Origin: Closterium sp. NIES-65
Lineage: Eukaryota > Streptophyta > Zygnematophyceae > Desmidiales > Closteriaceae
Length of the DNA stretch: 64,000 nucleotides
Direction of reading: 5' to 3'
Assembly: GCA_948144175.1 (NCBI GenBank)
Contig: CANXME010002107.1
Span: forward strand, 940,501 to 1,004,500
Of this stretch, positions 8,160 to 19,473 are shown piece by piece. The notes beneath the pieces were generated by a model. The model searched no databases. It saw nothing but the letters and a program-made list of their open reading frames with translations, and was not told the DNA's origin. The translations under genes and the position numbers were made by a program. Position 1 is the first letter of the stretch. The number at the start of each line of letters is the position of its first letter.

Positions 8160-11100
8160 CTCCTTACGAAAGTGCGTGTACATCCCTGAAATTTCGGCTG
8201 CGCAGATACTCGGTGAGGACGGGGTGGTTTTCGATTCTGTCCAGGGGAACCCAATTGTCTTCGGTGGGTGTACGGTCCTTCCAGCGGAGTAAGAACTCGA
8301 TCCTTCAGGCTCCTCGATGGTCGCGAACTCTGTGACTCAGGATTTTCTTGGGGGTGATGATTGGTTCAGTTGGTGGTCTTGTCATGTTGGCAGGGCGATT
8401 GCGTGGCAGTTGGCTCGTGGACGAGACGTAATGGCGAAGTAGGCTGACGTGGAATTGAGGGGCTGACATACCAGTCATCAGGGAGGAGGAGGTGGGCGGT
8501 GACGCATGTAAGCATGTGGCTTATGCGAAATGGCCCGCAGTATCGGGGGCGGAGTTTCGGGGTGATGGGTAGTCGGAGGTTCTGAGTGTCAAGTAAAACT
8601 AAGCCGTCGGGCTGGTAAGTGACAGGTCTGCGGTGGCGGTCGGCGTTGCGTTTAGCGATGATGTTCGATTTTTTTATTGCGTCTACTGCCCGGGTCCGTG
8701 GTGCTTGTAATATTTCGGCGAACTGTTGTGCTCGTGGTACTGGGTTGTCGGGATTCGGGGTCATGGGTACTGTCGGGTCTTGTCTGTAGTTTAGGTAAAA
8801 TGGTGACTATTGGGTCGTGGTGGATGGCGAGTTGTTGTACCCGAATTCGATTAGTGGGAGTTGCTGTTCCCACGTGGTCGGGTCGTCACACGTGGCCCTG
8901 ATGAGCTGTTCCATGGTCTAATTTGTCCGTTCTGTCTGTCCGTCGGTTTCGGGGTGGTATGATGAACTGAACTGTAGTCGCGTGCTGAACTGCTGCCATA
9001 GGTTCCGCCAGAAGTTGCTAGTGAATTTCGTGTCACGGTCGCTGATGATCGCGGCTGGTATCCTGTGCAGTCGAACGACGGTGGAGATGAAGAGGCGTGC
9101 TGTTTCCTCGGCTGTGATTGATTTTTTGCAGGCTGCGAAATGTGCCATTTTCGTCAGTCGATCGACGACGACCAGGATCGCGTCGTTCCCACTCGCCTCG
9201 GCTGGTAACCCCGTGACGAAGTCCATCGTCACCTGCTGCCAAGCACGCTCTGGGGGTGGTATTGGCTGCAACTGTCCCGCCGGCCGCTGTCGTGATGATT
9301 TCATGAGCTGACAAGTGGGACACGATGCCACGTGTCGTTGTACGTCGGTCAATATTTCGGGCCAGTAATAATACCGCTGCAGCTGCTGCCGTGTTTTTTC
9401 TACTCCGAAATGCCCCGAGGTAACTCCGTCGTGTGCCTCCTGTAACAGTAATTCCCGTAGCAGTGTATATCCAGGCACCCAAATGCGGCCAGTCCCGGTT
9501 TTTACGTAATAGATTCCCTTTGCTGATGCGAACTCCTGCGAATTTCCTCGTGTGAAGAATGGATCCGTCTGGTACCCGTGGGTGAATAGGCCTGTTAGTA
9601 GCGGGCTTGTCTGGGTGAGTAGTATTGCGTGGATCTGGGCAGTGGGGTGGGTCAATGCGTCGGCGATGTTCTAGGCTCCTTTTTTGTAAGTGACCGTGTA
9701 GTGAAAGTTGGACTCGAGGAAATCGAGCCAGCGAATCTGTCGTGGGTTGAGGTGTGGCTGTGCGCGAAGGTACTGTAGTGATTTATGGTATGTCCGTACT
9801 GTCACGTCCGCGCCAGTCAAGTAACAACGCCATACTTTGAACGCGTGCACGATCGCAAGCATTTCGCGGTCGTGTATCGGGTAATTTTTCTCGGGCGGAT
9901 GCAGTTTTCGTGACTCGTATGCGATAGGCTGTAGGCCATTGCCCAAATCCTGTAGTAGTACGGCTCCGATGGCGATATCGCTTGCGTCGGTAACTACTTC
10001 GAATGGGCGGTGTGGGTCGGCCATGCGCAGGACGGGCGGTGAACAGAGAACATTTTTCAGGGCAGAGAAGGCAGCATGCTCTTCCCCCCCCCACGTAAAA
10101 GTGACCCCCTTCCGTAGTAAATCCGTCAGTGGGGCAGTTAACCGTGCCATATCAGGGACGAACCGACGCACATAATTAACGAACCCTAAAAAGCTCTGCA
10201 ACTCCGTGATGTTCGTCAGGGGATGCCACGCTTTTACCATATCCAGCTTCTTTGGGTCGATTTCAACTCCAGCCTCCGAAATAACGTGCCCCAAAAATTC
10301 TAACCTATCCTGGAAGAACGCGCACTTGGAACCCTTGGTCAGTAATCTGTGTTCGTCTAAAACCTTAAAGTCTGCTTCCAAATCTGCTAAGTGCTGCTGC
10401 TTATCCTGTCTGTACACTAGAATGTCGTTGAGATAAACTATTACGCATTTATCTAAGAGCGGCCTCAATGCCTCGTTCATGGTCATCTGAAAAGTCGCCG
10501 ATGCGTTGGTCAGCCCGAATGGCATCACACTGTACTCGAACGACCCGTACCTAGTCATGAAATCTGTTTTGGCGCAGTCGGATGGTTCGACCCTAATCTG
10601 ATGGTAACCTCCCCGTAAATCTATTTTTGAAAAAACTCGTGTTGTTCGCAGTTGGCGGATCAGTTCGCCGGCGCGGGGAATGGGGTACTGCGACTTGACT
10701 GTTACCTTGTTCAGTGCTCTGTAGTCGATACACATGCGAAAACCCCCATCTTTTTTCGGCGTGAATAGTATCGGTGCGGCAAACGGTGACGAGCTCGGTC
10801 TGATGATTTTTTTTTCTAACAGGTAATCTAACTGCTTCCTTAGTTCGTCGAGCTCGGGCTGTGTCAGTCTGAACTGGCGCTGTACGGTTGGCTGTGCCCC
10901 CAGTTCTAATTCGATTCGGTGGTCATGTGCTCGCTGAGGTGGCAGTCCTTCCGGTAATTCGTCGGGGAAAATCCCGGGGTATCGTTTCAACAGTTCCTGT
11001 AATTCGGGCGGTACGGCTGCCAGCAGTTTCTTGAAATCACTCGGCTGCTCTGCTTCCTCTACTACTGCGATGTCTGCTGCGTACACGTCGGCTCCAGTAG

Positions 11101-11667
11101 CGACAGCCCGTTTCATTGTGATGGCGTTGACGTGTACCGTTGAAGACTCGGGCGACTGCCAGCGAGGTAGCTCGACCCAGTTACCACTACTTCGCACGGT
11201 GCAGCTACCCGTCGTCCAGTCAATTCGCGGGTTATACCGTCGCAGCCAATCACGTCCCAGTAAAATATCGTGCCCATCCAGTGTGGTTGCGAGCATGTCT
11301 TGTGTAAACCCGAAATTTCCCCCGCAGCGGACTTTGACTCTCTCTACCTTTTCCCGTATGGCCAGTGGCGTGCCGTCGACTAAGCGTGCGTCTATCTCCG
11401 GTAAGCAACGGCTAAGCTTCAGCTACAGTTTTCATGCGGTTGCGGTATTAACTAAACTGTGGCTTGCTCCTCCGTCGATAAAAATCTTCACTGCTGCTCC
11501 CTGTATTTTCACGTGGATCAGTACTGGGCAATCCATCGTTGTACCCTTCTTATTCGTCCGAGTCCGATCGATAGCATGAATCGGTACTGTGACTCAGTGA
11601 GGGTCGGTGGGGTTGGGCGAGCAGGCAGTCTCGTCAGTAGTTGGCCCGATTCCTACTGACTGCTGGC
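8160..11667 (-). pseudogene. pol: Gyp-1 pol (protease-RT-RNase H-integrase-chromodomain), defective
   Basis: The order on the minus strand is aspartic protease, RT (with SKIDLRGGYHQIRV), RNase H, HHCC and DDE integrase, and a C-terminal chromodomain-like segment. RT and integrase are in one frame. TAG stops lie at 9671-9673 (after KKGA) and at 8918-8920 (a Gln codon in the integrase), and the C-terminus is frameshifted. The RT catalytic motif reads YLND instead of YLDD, and the RNase H motif VRTDHKSL reads VRTYHKSL, so both catalytic Asp residues are lost. The protease start is broken near 11,420. It once encoded replication proteins and is now inactive. Confidence 0.9.
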
Positions 11668-11674
11668 GTTTCCC
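11633..11674 (-). promoter_or_regulatory. Gyp-1 gag-pol -1 frameshift signal
   Basis: On the minus strand the gag frame reads CAG GGA AAC, giving a slippery heptamer G GGA AAC (11,668-11,674). Seven bases on, GTCAGTAG pairs perfectly with CTACTGAC (8 bp, 12-nt loop). Slipping back one base enters the pol frame directly upstream of the gag stop. The same layout occurs in Gyp-2 and Gyp-3. Confidence 0.82.
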
Positions 11675-12719
11675 TGCTTTGGAGACTCCCTCCCCTGCTC
11701 TTCTCCGCGGCGCCTTAGCTCCTCTGGGCATTCGCTCTTGCGATGGCCCGGCCTGTTGCAAGCAAAGTAGCGCCCCTTAAACGGCGCGGCAGCTGCATTC
11801 GTCGCAACAGCGTGTACATTGGCGTGCTCGATCGGTCCGCGAGGACGATGTCCATAGTAGGACCCCGGTCTCGGACGGCGTAAAATGTCGATTTTCTCGG
11901 CGAGCGCGAGAATCTCGTTGAAGTTCGAGAGCCCGCGTAGCATGATTTCGTGCGAGATGTCCGGCTTCCGCCCTCCGACGTAACGGTCCAACCGCTCCGC
12001 TTCGTGCATGTAGCCGACTTGCTCGCATAATGCGAGAAAACCACTCGTATAGTCTTGAACCGATCCAAGCTGCCGCCAAGTGCGCAATCTCTGACGCGCC
12101 GAAATAGAAGCCGCGATCGGCTCGAAGCGCGCCCGAAGCCCTGCGCACCACGCATCCCACGTGTTTTATTGGGCGGTCTCGCAGAATGAACTCCAGGTGA
12201 CAGCTGGGCCCGTGGGCCCTTCCTCTTGCGACGGTGGCTCGTAGGCGTGTGGCGACGTCACGATGACTCGCCACCAGTCCATGGCGGGGCCCCTTAGCAG
12301 CGAAACGGCATACCGAATCTTCGCTGCGTCCGACTCGACGTAATTCGCGTCGAAGAAGACGTTCATCGTGAAAACCCACGATTGAACCGTCGGACCTCCA
12401 CGCTGGCTCGGGTCGAAGCAGGGCGGGCGTTGCGGCTTGAGTGGCATTGGTGCCATAATGGTCTGTTCGCCACTTGTCGCCGCGAACTCCACATGTCGAC
12501 GGGCTTCGCGAGGCTCCCGCGGGCTTGGTGCGACCCTCATGCCGGGCATCGGCTGGGCGGCACCATCGCTGGCTGCGCCTGAGCGCTGACCCACGCTGTT
12601 ATTTTGTGTTGGTGTGCCGGACGAGATGACGATCGGCTTGTCTGATTGTGCAGATGCATTTGACGGTGCGTGTGGTGGCACTGGAGTGTGCATCGTTGAT
12701 TGCTCACGCGCGGAGTCAC
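11653..12719 (-). pseudogene. gag: Gyp-1 gag, main part, defective
   Basis: A retrotransposon capsid protein of the Ty3 type with a C-terminal zinc knuckle. It is broken by a TAA at 12,166-12,168, where Gyp-2 has a Tyr codon. The knuckle reads YFACNRPGHRKSEC, so the first Cys of CX2CX4HX4C is replaced by Tyr; Gyp-2 keeps the Cys. The N-terminal 34 codons lie across the Copia-1 insertion at 19,371-19,473. Confidence 0.88.
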
Positions 12720-13612
12720 GTTCCTGTCAGAACATTATAGCTTACTTATTTGTGTAGGCTATAGTGGGGTATCCCATAGGGGGTACAACTCAATTAGGGT
12801 TTTCTATTTGTACTCACTTCGTTCATAGTCATTTCATTCTCGTTCAATTCTTCTCATGGAATCAGAGCAGGTCCCCTCCTAGGGACTGTTCCTAGGGCCC
12901 ACCGAAGCGCACCCCGAGGCACGCGTTCTTTTTTTTAGCGACCCTGCGTGTCGCCCTTACCTTCGCGATCCCGCCGCCCTTTAGTCGCGGCCCCGCTTTA
13001 CCCCTACGGCCCCGCTTTGGCCCCGCTTAGGCACCGTCGTCCCCGCTTAGGCCCCGCTACGGCCCCGCGTCGGCCCCGCTTAGGCCCCGTCGGCCCCGCT
13101 TAGGCCCCGCTACGGCCCCTCGTCGGCCCCGCTTAGGCCCCGTCGGCCCCGCTTAGGCCCCGTCGGCCCCGCTTAGGCCCCGCTACGGCCCCGCGTCGGC
13201 CCCGCTTAGGCCCCGTCGGCCCCGCTTAGGCCCCGTCGGCCCCGCTTAGGCCCCGCTACGGCCCCGCTACGGCCTCGCTACGGCCCCGCCGGCCCCGTCG
13301 GCCCCGCCTAGGCCCCGCCGACCCTGCTACGGCCCCGCTACAGCCCGTCGTCGGCCCCGCTACGGCCCCGCTACGGCCCCGCTTAGGCCCCGCTGCAGCC
13401 CCGCTACGGCCCCCATTGCGGCCCCGCCGCCCGTGCTGCAGCCCGCCGCGCCACCCGTGCAGCCGCCCGTGCGCCGCCCGTGCACCCGCCCGTGCACCCG
13501 CCCGTGCAGCCGCCCGTGCAGCCGCCCGTGCAGCCGCCCACCGTGCCGCCCGTGAGCCGCCCCAGCCGCCCGTGAGTCGCTCGTGCAGCCGCCCGCGCCG
13601 CCCGTGTGCCAC
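12024..13612. repeat. Segmental duplication, copy 1 (Gyp-1 gag + Copia-1 LTR + leader)
   Basis: About 1.6 kb holding Gyp-1 gag, the Copia-1 5' LTR, primer-binding site and GC-rich leader, repeated at 17,232-18,810 with only scattered substitutions (for example TTTTATT against TTGTATT in gag) and small length changes in the leader minisatellite. Both copies contain the same Gypsy/Copia insertion joint, so the duplication came after the Copia insertion. Confidence 0.9.
12725..12856 (+). repeat. Copia-1 5' LTR and primer-binding site
   Basis: A 132-bp LTR, TGTCAGAACATT...TTCTTCTCA, followed at 12,857 by TGGAATCAGAGC. That matches the usual initiator tRNA-Met primer-binding site TGGTATCAGAGC with one mismatch. 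Confidence 0.92.
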
Positions 13613-13725
13613 CCGAGCCGCGCGAGCCGCCCGAGCCGCCCGAGCCGCCCGAGCCGCCCGAGCCGTCCGAGCCGCCCGAGCCGCCCGAGCCGCCCGATCC
13701 GTCTACGGTCCCGGGAGCCGGATCC
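12900..13725. repeat. GC-rich leader repeats of Copia-1
   Basis: Roughly 500 bp of ~20-bp units such as GGCCCCGCTTAGGCCCCGTC is followed by CCGCCCGTGCAG and CGAGCCGCC arrays. This is the untranslated leader between the primer-binding site and the gag ATG at 13,833. Open frames through it are products of stop-poor GC repeats, not evidence of protein. Confidence 0.88.
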
Positions 13726-13832
13726 TGTGGGGCTGCTGCTACTCCTGGGCCGGCGGAGTTGCTGAGCTACTGTGTTGCTGTCCTACTGAGCTGCTCGACC
13801 CTTCTTCTCTGGTGAGACTGTCGGCTGCTATC

Positions 13833-16800
13833 ATGGCCACCCCCAGTGTCCTGGCCTTTGACGCTGAGGGTCGCGCCATTGACTTTGCGGTCTGGGTCGA
13901 GGACCTGCAGCTGTACTTGCAGTGCGATTCAGTAGATGACATCTCTCTCTTTGACTTTGCCTCTGGCGCTGTCCCTGCCCCTCCTGCTGATGCTGACCCC
14001 ACTGTTCGCTCCAAGTGGGCCACACGCGATGCTGCTGCACGTCTTGCTGTGCGTCGCCACCTCCCTTCCTCCGAGCGTGCCCACTTTAGTCAGTGCAAGA
14101 CCGCTCAGGCCTTGTACGACGCTGTAGTTGCGCGCTACTCCTCCCCTTCCACTGCTACACTGAGCCGCCTCATGCTACCGTACCTCTTCCCTGACCTTGC
14201 TGCCTTTCCCACAGTCACTGACCTCTTTACCCACCTTCGCCCTAGTGACACTCGCTACCGAGCTGCGCTTCCTGCTGCCTTCCTCGCCGAAAACCCCCCT
14301 CCCATGTACATCACCCTCTACTTTCTAGTCACCCGTCTCCATGAGTCCCTTCGTGCTGTTAGGGACCAGTTTCTCTCTGTCTGTCCCACCACCCTCACTG
14401 TCGACCTCCTCGAGAAGTCCCTGCTAGCGGCCGAGAAGAGCATAGTCGCTGTAGGGGCCTCTCGTGGTGACCCGCGCACCCCCATCTTTGAGGGGTGTTC
14501 TCCTTCCCCCCTGTTACCCTCTGTCGCCTCTGCTGCTGCGGCCGACCTCGTTGGTTTAGAGTCGGTCGGTGCGGCGTCTGCCCCCAGCGGTAGGCGCCGC
14601 TCTGGCAGGAGCAAGGGGGGCAAGGGAGCGGGTGGAGCTAGCGGGGGCGGTGGCGGAGGAGGTGGGGGCGGCGGGGGGAGTGGGGGTGGCGGTGGGGGTG
14701 GAGGCGGGAGTGGAGGTACTGGTGGCGGCAGTGGAGGCGGAGGTGGCGGCGGAGGTGGTGGCGGAGGTGGCAGTGGGAGCGGCGGGGGCGAGGGTGGCGG
14801 TGGCGGCGGTGGCGGCGGAGGCGGGGGTGGCGGTGGTGGAGGTGGTCGGAGTGGCTCGTCCCAGAGGAGCAGCACTGGGGGTGGTCAGCGCCAGCAGCAG
14901 CAGCAGCAGCAGTAGCAGCAGCGCTCTCGCGACGTCCCCACCCCTCAGCAGCTCCGTGAGTGGTACTCGCAGCGTCAGCGTGGTGGGGCGTTCGGTCCCT
15001 GCACCTACGTCCTTCGCACCGGCGACCGCACGGGTGAGCAGTGTGGGGGCACCCACACCGCTCGCCGCTGCTTTGCCCGCTTGACCGACGCTTGGCGCCA
15101 GCAGTTTCCGGAGGCCTCTGAGATCCCCCGCTGGGGAGAGCTGTCTAGGGCTTGTGTAGCTGTTTTTGATCTTGACTTTGATGCTATCCTTGCTGCCATG
15201 TATGCTGTGACTGTTAGTGATGATGGTGACTGTTACCGGTGTTTCCCGCCCGACCCGGGCATTGGTACTGCTCCGTCAGGTGCCAGTGAGGCTGCTGCTC
15301 TAGGTGCCAGTGCGTCTGTGCTCTCAGGTGCTAGTGAGTCTGCCCTCTCAGGTACTGTGTCGGCTTCTGCCTCTCACACCTTCACCCTTGACTCTGGGGC
15401 GTCTCGCTCCTTCTTTCGGGACCGCACCACTCTCACGCCGCTTAGTCGGCCGGTTGCGGTGTCCCTGGCTGACCCCTCTGGGGGTCCTGTCCTGTCTCGT
15501 TTCTCCACAGTCCTCCCGTGTCCGGCGGCTCCCTCTGGCACCCTGACTGGTCTCTACCTCCCCTCGTTCTCTACAAACCTGGTGAGTGGTGCTGACCTAC
15601 GGGATGCGGGTGTCCACCAGTTCACTCCTGCTCGTCAGCGGGTCACACACTGCACAGAGGCTAGCACAGGTCGCCACCTAGCTACGTTTACACGTCAGCC
15701 AGGTTCGAGCCTGTACACACTGACCACTGCTTCTCCTCCCGGTGCTGAGTCTGGTAGAGTCCCTTTGTCTGGTCAGGTGTTTGCTGCAGCGTCCAGGTCT
15801 GGTCCTGAGTCTGCCCCCTGTTCGTGTCGCCGTCTGTCTCACGAGACTCTCCTCTGGCACCACCGCCTTGGCCACCCCTCTCTGCTTCGGCTCAGAGGCA
15901 TGGCCTCCCGTCTTCTTGTGTCTGGTCTCCCCCGGTCCCTCCCTCCCCTTCCTCAGGGCCCTGGCCCTGCCTCTGTCCCCTGTGTCGAGGGGCGCCAGCG
16001 TGCTGCCCCTCACTCCTCCCAGTTTCCTCCGACAGAGGCTCCGTTGCAGACGCTTCACATGGACGTATGGGGCCCTGCCCGCGTCCGTGGACTCGGTCAC
16101 GATCGCTACTTCCTGTTGGTGGTTGACGACTACTCGCGTTACACCACAGTCTTCCCCTTGCGCAGCAAGGGTGATGTCACTGAGGTGCTGATCGACTGGA
16201 TCCGCGCAGCTCGTCTCCAGCTCAGGCAGAGCTTTGGCTCGGACTTTCCTGTGTTGCGTCTGCACTCGGACAGAGGCGGAGAGTTCTCCTCTGGCCTTCT
16301 CCGTGCCTTCTGTCGTGCGCGAGGCATCCGCCAGACCTTCACACTTCCGGACTCACCGCAGCAAAATGGGATTGCAGAGCGCCGCATTGGCATGGTCATG
16401 GACGTCGCTCGTACGGCTATGATGCATGCGGCTGCCCCCCATTTTCTGTGGCCGTTTGCGGTCAGGTACGCGGCGCATCAGATCAACCTCCACCCCAGGG
16501 TCTCCAGGCCGGAGACCTCCCCAGCCCTGCTGTGGACGGGGAAGGTTGGCGATGCGTCGGCGTTCCGGGTCTGGGGATCTCGGGCGTTTGTCCGCGACTT
16601 GTCTGCGGACAAGCTGTCCCCTCGCGCTGCTCCCTGCGTCTTCCTGGGGTTCCCCCCCGACGCGCCTGGGTGGCAGTTCTACCACCCCACCTCTCGACGT
16701 GTTCTGTCCTCCCAGGACGTCACGTTCGACGAGTCGGTACCCTACTACCGCCTCTTCCCCTACCGCACTCCGTCCCTCCCCCCGCCCCCGCTCTTCTTGG

Positions 16801-17315
16801 TACCAGGTCCCCCTGCGGTAGACCCCCTCCCCCCTCAGGGTCCTGCCCCTTCAGGTGTGTCCCAGGTAGACGCGGTCGAGCCTGTCGAGGTCACTGGTGA
16901 CTCTGGTGCTGCTGCGGGAGCTGAGCCTGGGGGTGCTGGTACTGGAGGTGCTGAGCCTGGGGGTGCTGAGCCTGGGGGTTCTGAGCCTGGGGGTGCTGAG
17001 TCTGGAGGTGCTGAGCCTGGGGGTGCTGAGCTTGGGGGTACTGAGTCTGGGGGTGCTGAGCCTGGGGGTGCTGAGACTGGGGGTGCTGAGACTGGGGGTG
17101 CTGAGCCAGGGGGTGCTCCACCTGGAGGTGCTTTGCCTGAGGGTGCTGAGCCTGGAGGTTCTCCGCTAGGAGGTGCTTCGTCTCGCCAAGAGCCACTCTC
17201 CCCACAGGAAATGCGTGAGTGGTTTGCCCGGCGCATAATGCGAGAAAACCACTCGTATAGTCTTGAACCGATCCAAGCTGCCGCCAAGTGCGCAATCTCT
17301 GACGCGCCGAAATAG
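13833..17315 (+). pseudogene. gag-pol: Copia-1 gag-pol, one internal TAG, 3' truncated
   Basis: The polyprotein starts MATPSVLAFDAEG and stays in one frame to 17,315. A TAG at 14,913-14,915 interrupts a poly-Gln run (CAG to TAG). Order: Copia capsid, ~110-residue Gly-rich tract, Cys/His motif (CX13CX3HX4C), protease with LDSGASRSFF, HHCC/DDE integrase (MDVWGP, SDRGGE, NGIAERR), then a repeated GGAEP hinge. From 17,232 the frame runs into antisense Gyp-1 gag, and RT is absent. The upstream ATG-less stretch from about 13,416 is leader. Confidence 0.9.
16910..17170 (+). repeat. 15-bp coding repeat in Copia-1 hinge
   Basis: About 16 copies of GGTGCTGAGCCTGGG, encoding GGAEP-type pentads between integrase and the missing RT. 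Copy number and exact units differ in Copia-2, -3 and -4. Confidence 0.9.
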
Positions 17316-18810
17316 AAGCCGCGATCGGCTCGAAGCGCGCCCGAAGCCCTGCGCACCACGCATCCCACGTGTTGTATTGGGCGGTCTCGCAGAATGAACT
17401 CCAGGTGACAGCTGGGCCCGTGGGCCCTTCCTCTTGCGACGGTGGCTCGTAGGCGTGTGGCGACGTCACGATGACTCGCCACCAGTCCATGGCGGGGCCC
17501 CTTAGCACCGAAACGGCATACCGAATCTTCGCTGCGTCCGACTCGACGTAATTCGCGTCGAAGAAGACGTTCATCGTGAAAACCCACGATTGAACCGTCG
17601 GACCTCCACGCTGGATCGGGTCGAAGCAGGGCGGGCGTTGCGGCTTGAGTGGCATTGGTGCCATAATGGTCTGTTCGCCACTTGTCGCCGCGAACTCCAC
17701 ATGTCGACGGGCTTCGCGAGGCTCCCGCGGGCTTGGTGCGACCCTCATGCCGGGCATCGGCTGGGCGGCACCATCGCTGGCTGCGCCTGAGCGCTGACCC
17801 ACGCTGTTGTTTTGTGTTGGTGTGCCGGACGAGATGACGATCGGCTTGTCTGATTGTGCAGATGCATTTGACGGTGCGTGTGGTGGCACTGGAGTGTGCA
17901 TCGTTGATTGCTCACGCGCGGAGTCACGTTCCTGTCAGAACATTATAGCTTACTTATTTGTGTAGGCTATAGTGGGGTATCCCATAGGGGGTACAACTCA
18001 ATTAGGGTTTTCTATTTGTACTCACTTCGTTCATAGTCATTTCATTCTCGTTCAATTCTTCTCATGGAATCAGAGCAGGTCCCCTCCTAGGGACTGTTCC
18101 TAGGGCCCACCGAAGCGCACCCCGAGGCGCGCGTTCTTTTTTTTAGCGACCCTGCGTGTCGCCCTTACCTTCGCGATCCCGCCGCCCTTTAGTCGCGGCC
18201 CCGCTTTACCCCTACAGCCCCGCTTCGGCCCCGCTTAGGCCCCGTCGTCCCCGCTTAGGCCCCGCTACGGCCCCGCGTCGGCCCCGCTTAGGCCCCGTCG
18301 GCCCCGCTTAGGCCCCGCTACGGCCCCTCGTTGGCCCCGCTTAGGCCCCGTCGGCCCCGCTTAGGCCCCGTCGGCCCCGCTTAGGCCCTGCTACGGCCCC
18401 GCGTCGGCCCCGCTTAGGCCCCGTCGGCCCCGCTTAGGCCCCGTCGGCCCCGCTTAGGCCCCGCTACGGCCCCGCTACGGCCTCGCTACGGCCCCGTCGG
18501 CCCCGCCTAGGCCCCGCCGACCCTGCTACGGCCCCGCTACAGCCCGTCGTCGGCCCCGCTACGGCCCCGCTTAGGCCCCGCTGCAGCCCCGCTACGGCCC
18601 CCATTGCGGCCCCGCCGCCCGTGCTGCAGCCCGCCGCGCCACCCGTGCAGCCGCCCGTGTGCCGCCCGTGCACCCGCCCGTGCAGCCGCCCGTGCAGCCG
18701 CCCGTGCAGCCGCCCGTGCAGCCGCCCGTGCAGCCGCCCACCGTGCCGCCCATGAGCCGCCCCAGCCGCCCGTGAGTCGCTCGTGCAGCCGCCCGCGCCG
18801 CCCGTGTGCC
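17232..18810. repeat. Segmental duplication, copy 2
   Basis: Second copy of the Gyp-1 gag / Copia LTR / leader block (see 12,024). It starts within Copia-1 pol after GTTTGCCCGG; both copies begin CGCATAATG, so at most two or three bases are shared at the joint. It contains an extra Gyp-1 gag fragment (17,232-17,932, minus strand, without the TAA seen in copy 1) and an extra LTR at 17,933-18,064. Confidence 0.9.
17933..18064 (+). repeat. Third (internal) Copia-1 LTR
   Basis: A 132-bp LTR identical to the 5' LTR as far as I can see, again preceded by GTTCC and followed by TGGAATCAGAGC. It exists because the Gypsy/Copia joint was duplicated. Confidence 0.92.
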
Positions 18811-18833
18811 CCCGCTGCACGAGCGACTCACGG
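18767..18833. repeat. Fold-back inverted repeat at deletion joint
   Basis: The 20-bp arm starting CCCGTGAGTCGC at 18,767-18,786 is followed by its exact reverse complement, starting CTGCACGAGCG, at 18,814-18,833. The second arm joins directly to ACAAAGCACATTGC, the RNase H end of pol. The leader thus turns back on itself for 20 bases at the point where gag-pol is deleted. Confidence 0.88.
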
Positions 18834-19025
18834 GACAAAGCACATTGCTCTCCGCTACTTTCTTGCTCGTGAGCTACAGCAGCGTGGACAGTTGCGACTT
18901 GCGTACGTGGCCTCTGAGGCCACCACAGCTGATGTCTTCACCAAGGCACTTGCGCCTTGTGATCATCAGCGTTGCTGCACGCAGCTGGGTCTTGTGCCTG
19001 TCTTGCCTCACTTGCTCACTTCTTG
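18834..19025 (+). pseudogene. Copia-1 RNase H C-terminal fragment
   Basis: Encodes the last ~63 residues of the Copia polyprotein (TKHIALRYFLARELQQ ... ADVFTKAL) with a stop at 19,023-19,025, matching Copia-2 and Copia-3. It has no start and follows the fold-back joint. The PPT (CTATGGGGGTG) and 3' LTR follow. Confidence 0.88.
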
Positions 19026-19238
19026 ACCTTGCTTGTACCTTCACCTATATATATTCCTGCTCTTGCTTGCTTGACTCTTGTATATCTCTATATATGATCT
19101 TGCATGTGAACTGGCCTTCTGGCCTTTGAACTTGTGCTCGGAATGTGTGGTGACTTTGTGATCCACCCTGAGCTTTGCTTTGCTTTGTTTGACTGGTCTT
19201 GTGACCCCTTGTTCTCCCCCACTTTGCCTATGGGGGTG

Positions 19239-19370
19239 TGTCAGAACATTATAGCTTACTTATTTTTGTAGGCTATAGTGGGGTATCCCATAGGGGGTAC
19301 AACTCAATTAGGGTTTTCTATTTGTACTCACTTCGTTCATAGTCATTTCATTCTCGTTCAATTCTTCTCA
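19239..19370 (+). repeat. Copia-1 3' LTR
   Basis: 132 bp, one difference from the 5' LTR (TTTTTGTAGG against TTTGTGTAGG). Preceded by the polypurine tract TATGGGGGTG. Confidence 0.92.
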
Positions 19371-19473
19371 GTTCCGCCGTGAGCGTCGCAATTTCAAGCG
19401 CCGAATCTTCAAGTTGGCGCACCAGACGGTTGAGCTGCTCATGCGTCAATGTGGCGAGCGTGAATTCGGCCAT
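19371..19473 (-). pseudogene. gag: Gyp-1 gag N-terminus
   Basis: Encodes MAEFTLATLTHEQLNRLVRQ and the following residues. It is separated from the rest of gag by Copia-1. The corresponding Gyp-2 gag at 20,136 reads through this point, which gives the empty site. Confidence 0.85.

Larger units (their letters stand above)
12725..19370 (+). mobile_element. Copia-1: rearranged Ty1/Copia element inside Gyp-1
   Basis: This element is bounded by 132-bp LTRs at 12,725 and 19,239 and by the 5-bp target duplication GTTCC (12,720-12,724 and 19,371-19,375). The two outer LTRs differ at one base, so insertion was recent. The interior is not collinear: gag-pol runs to 17,229, then a second copy of Gyp-1 gag, an LTR and the leader follow, and then only the RNase H end. 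The RT domain is missing, so it cannot be autonomous. Confidence 0.92.

Noticed and set aside
13256..13832. Coding sequence in the GC-rich Copia leader (Ala/Arg-rich frames)
   Set aside because: These are stop-poor GC repeats, not conserved among the Copia elements. Gag clearly begins at the MATP-type start.
14318..14875. Antisense poly-proline frame
   Set aside because: It is the shadow of the poly-glycine tract of Copia-1 gag; the same occurs opposite Copia-2 and Copia-4.
17232..17901. Independent second Gypsy insertion at 17,232
   Set aside because: It ends at the same GTTCC/Copia LTR joint as the first copy and is nearly identical, so it is a duplication of the joint.
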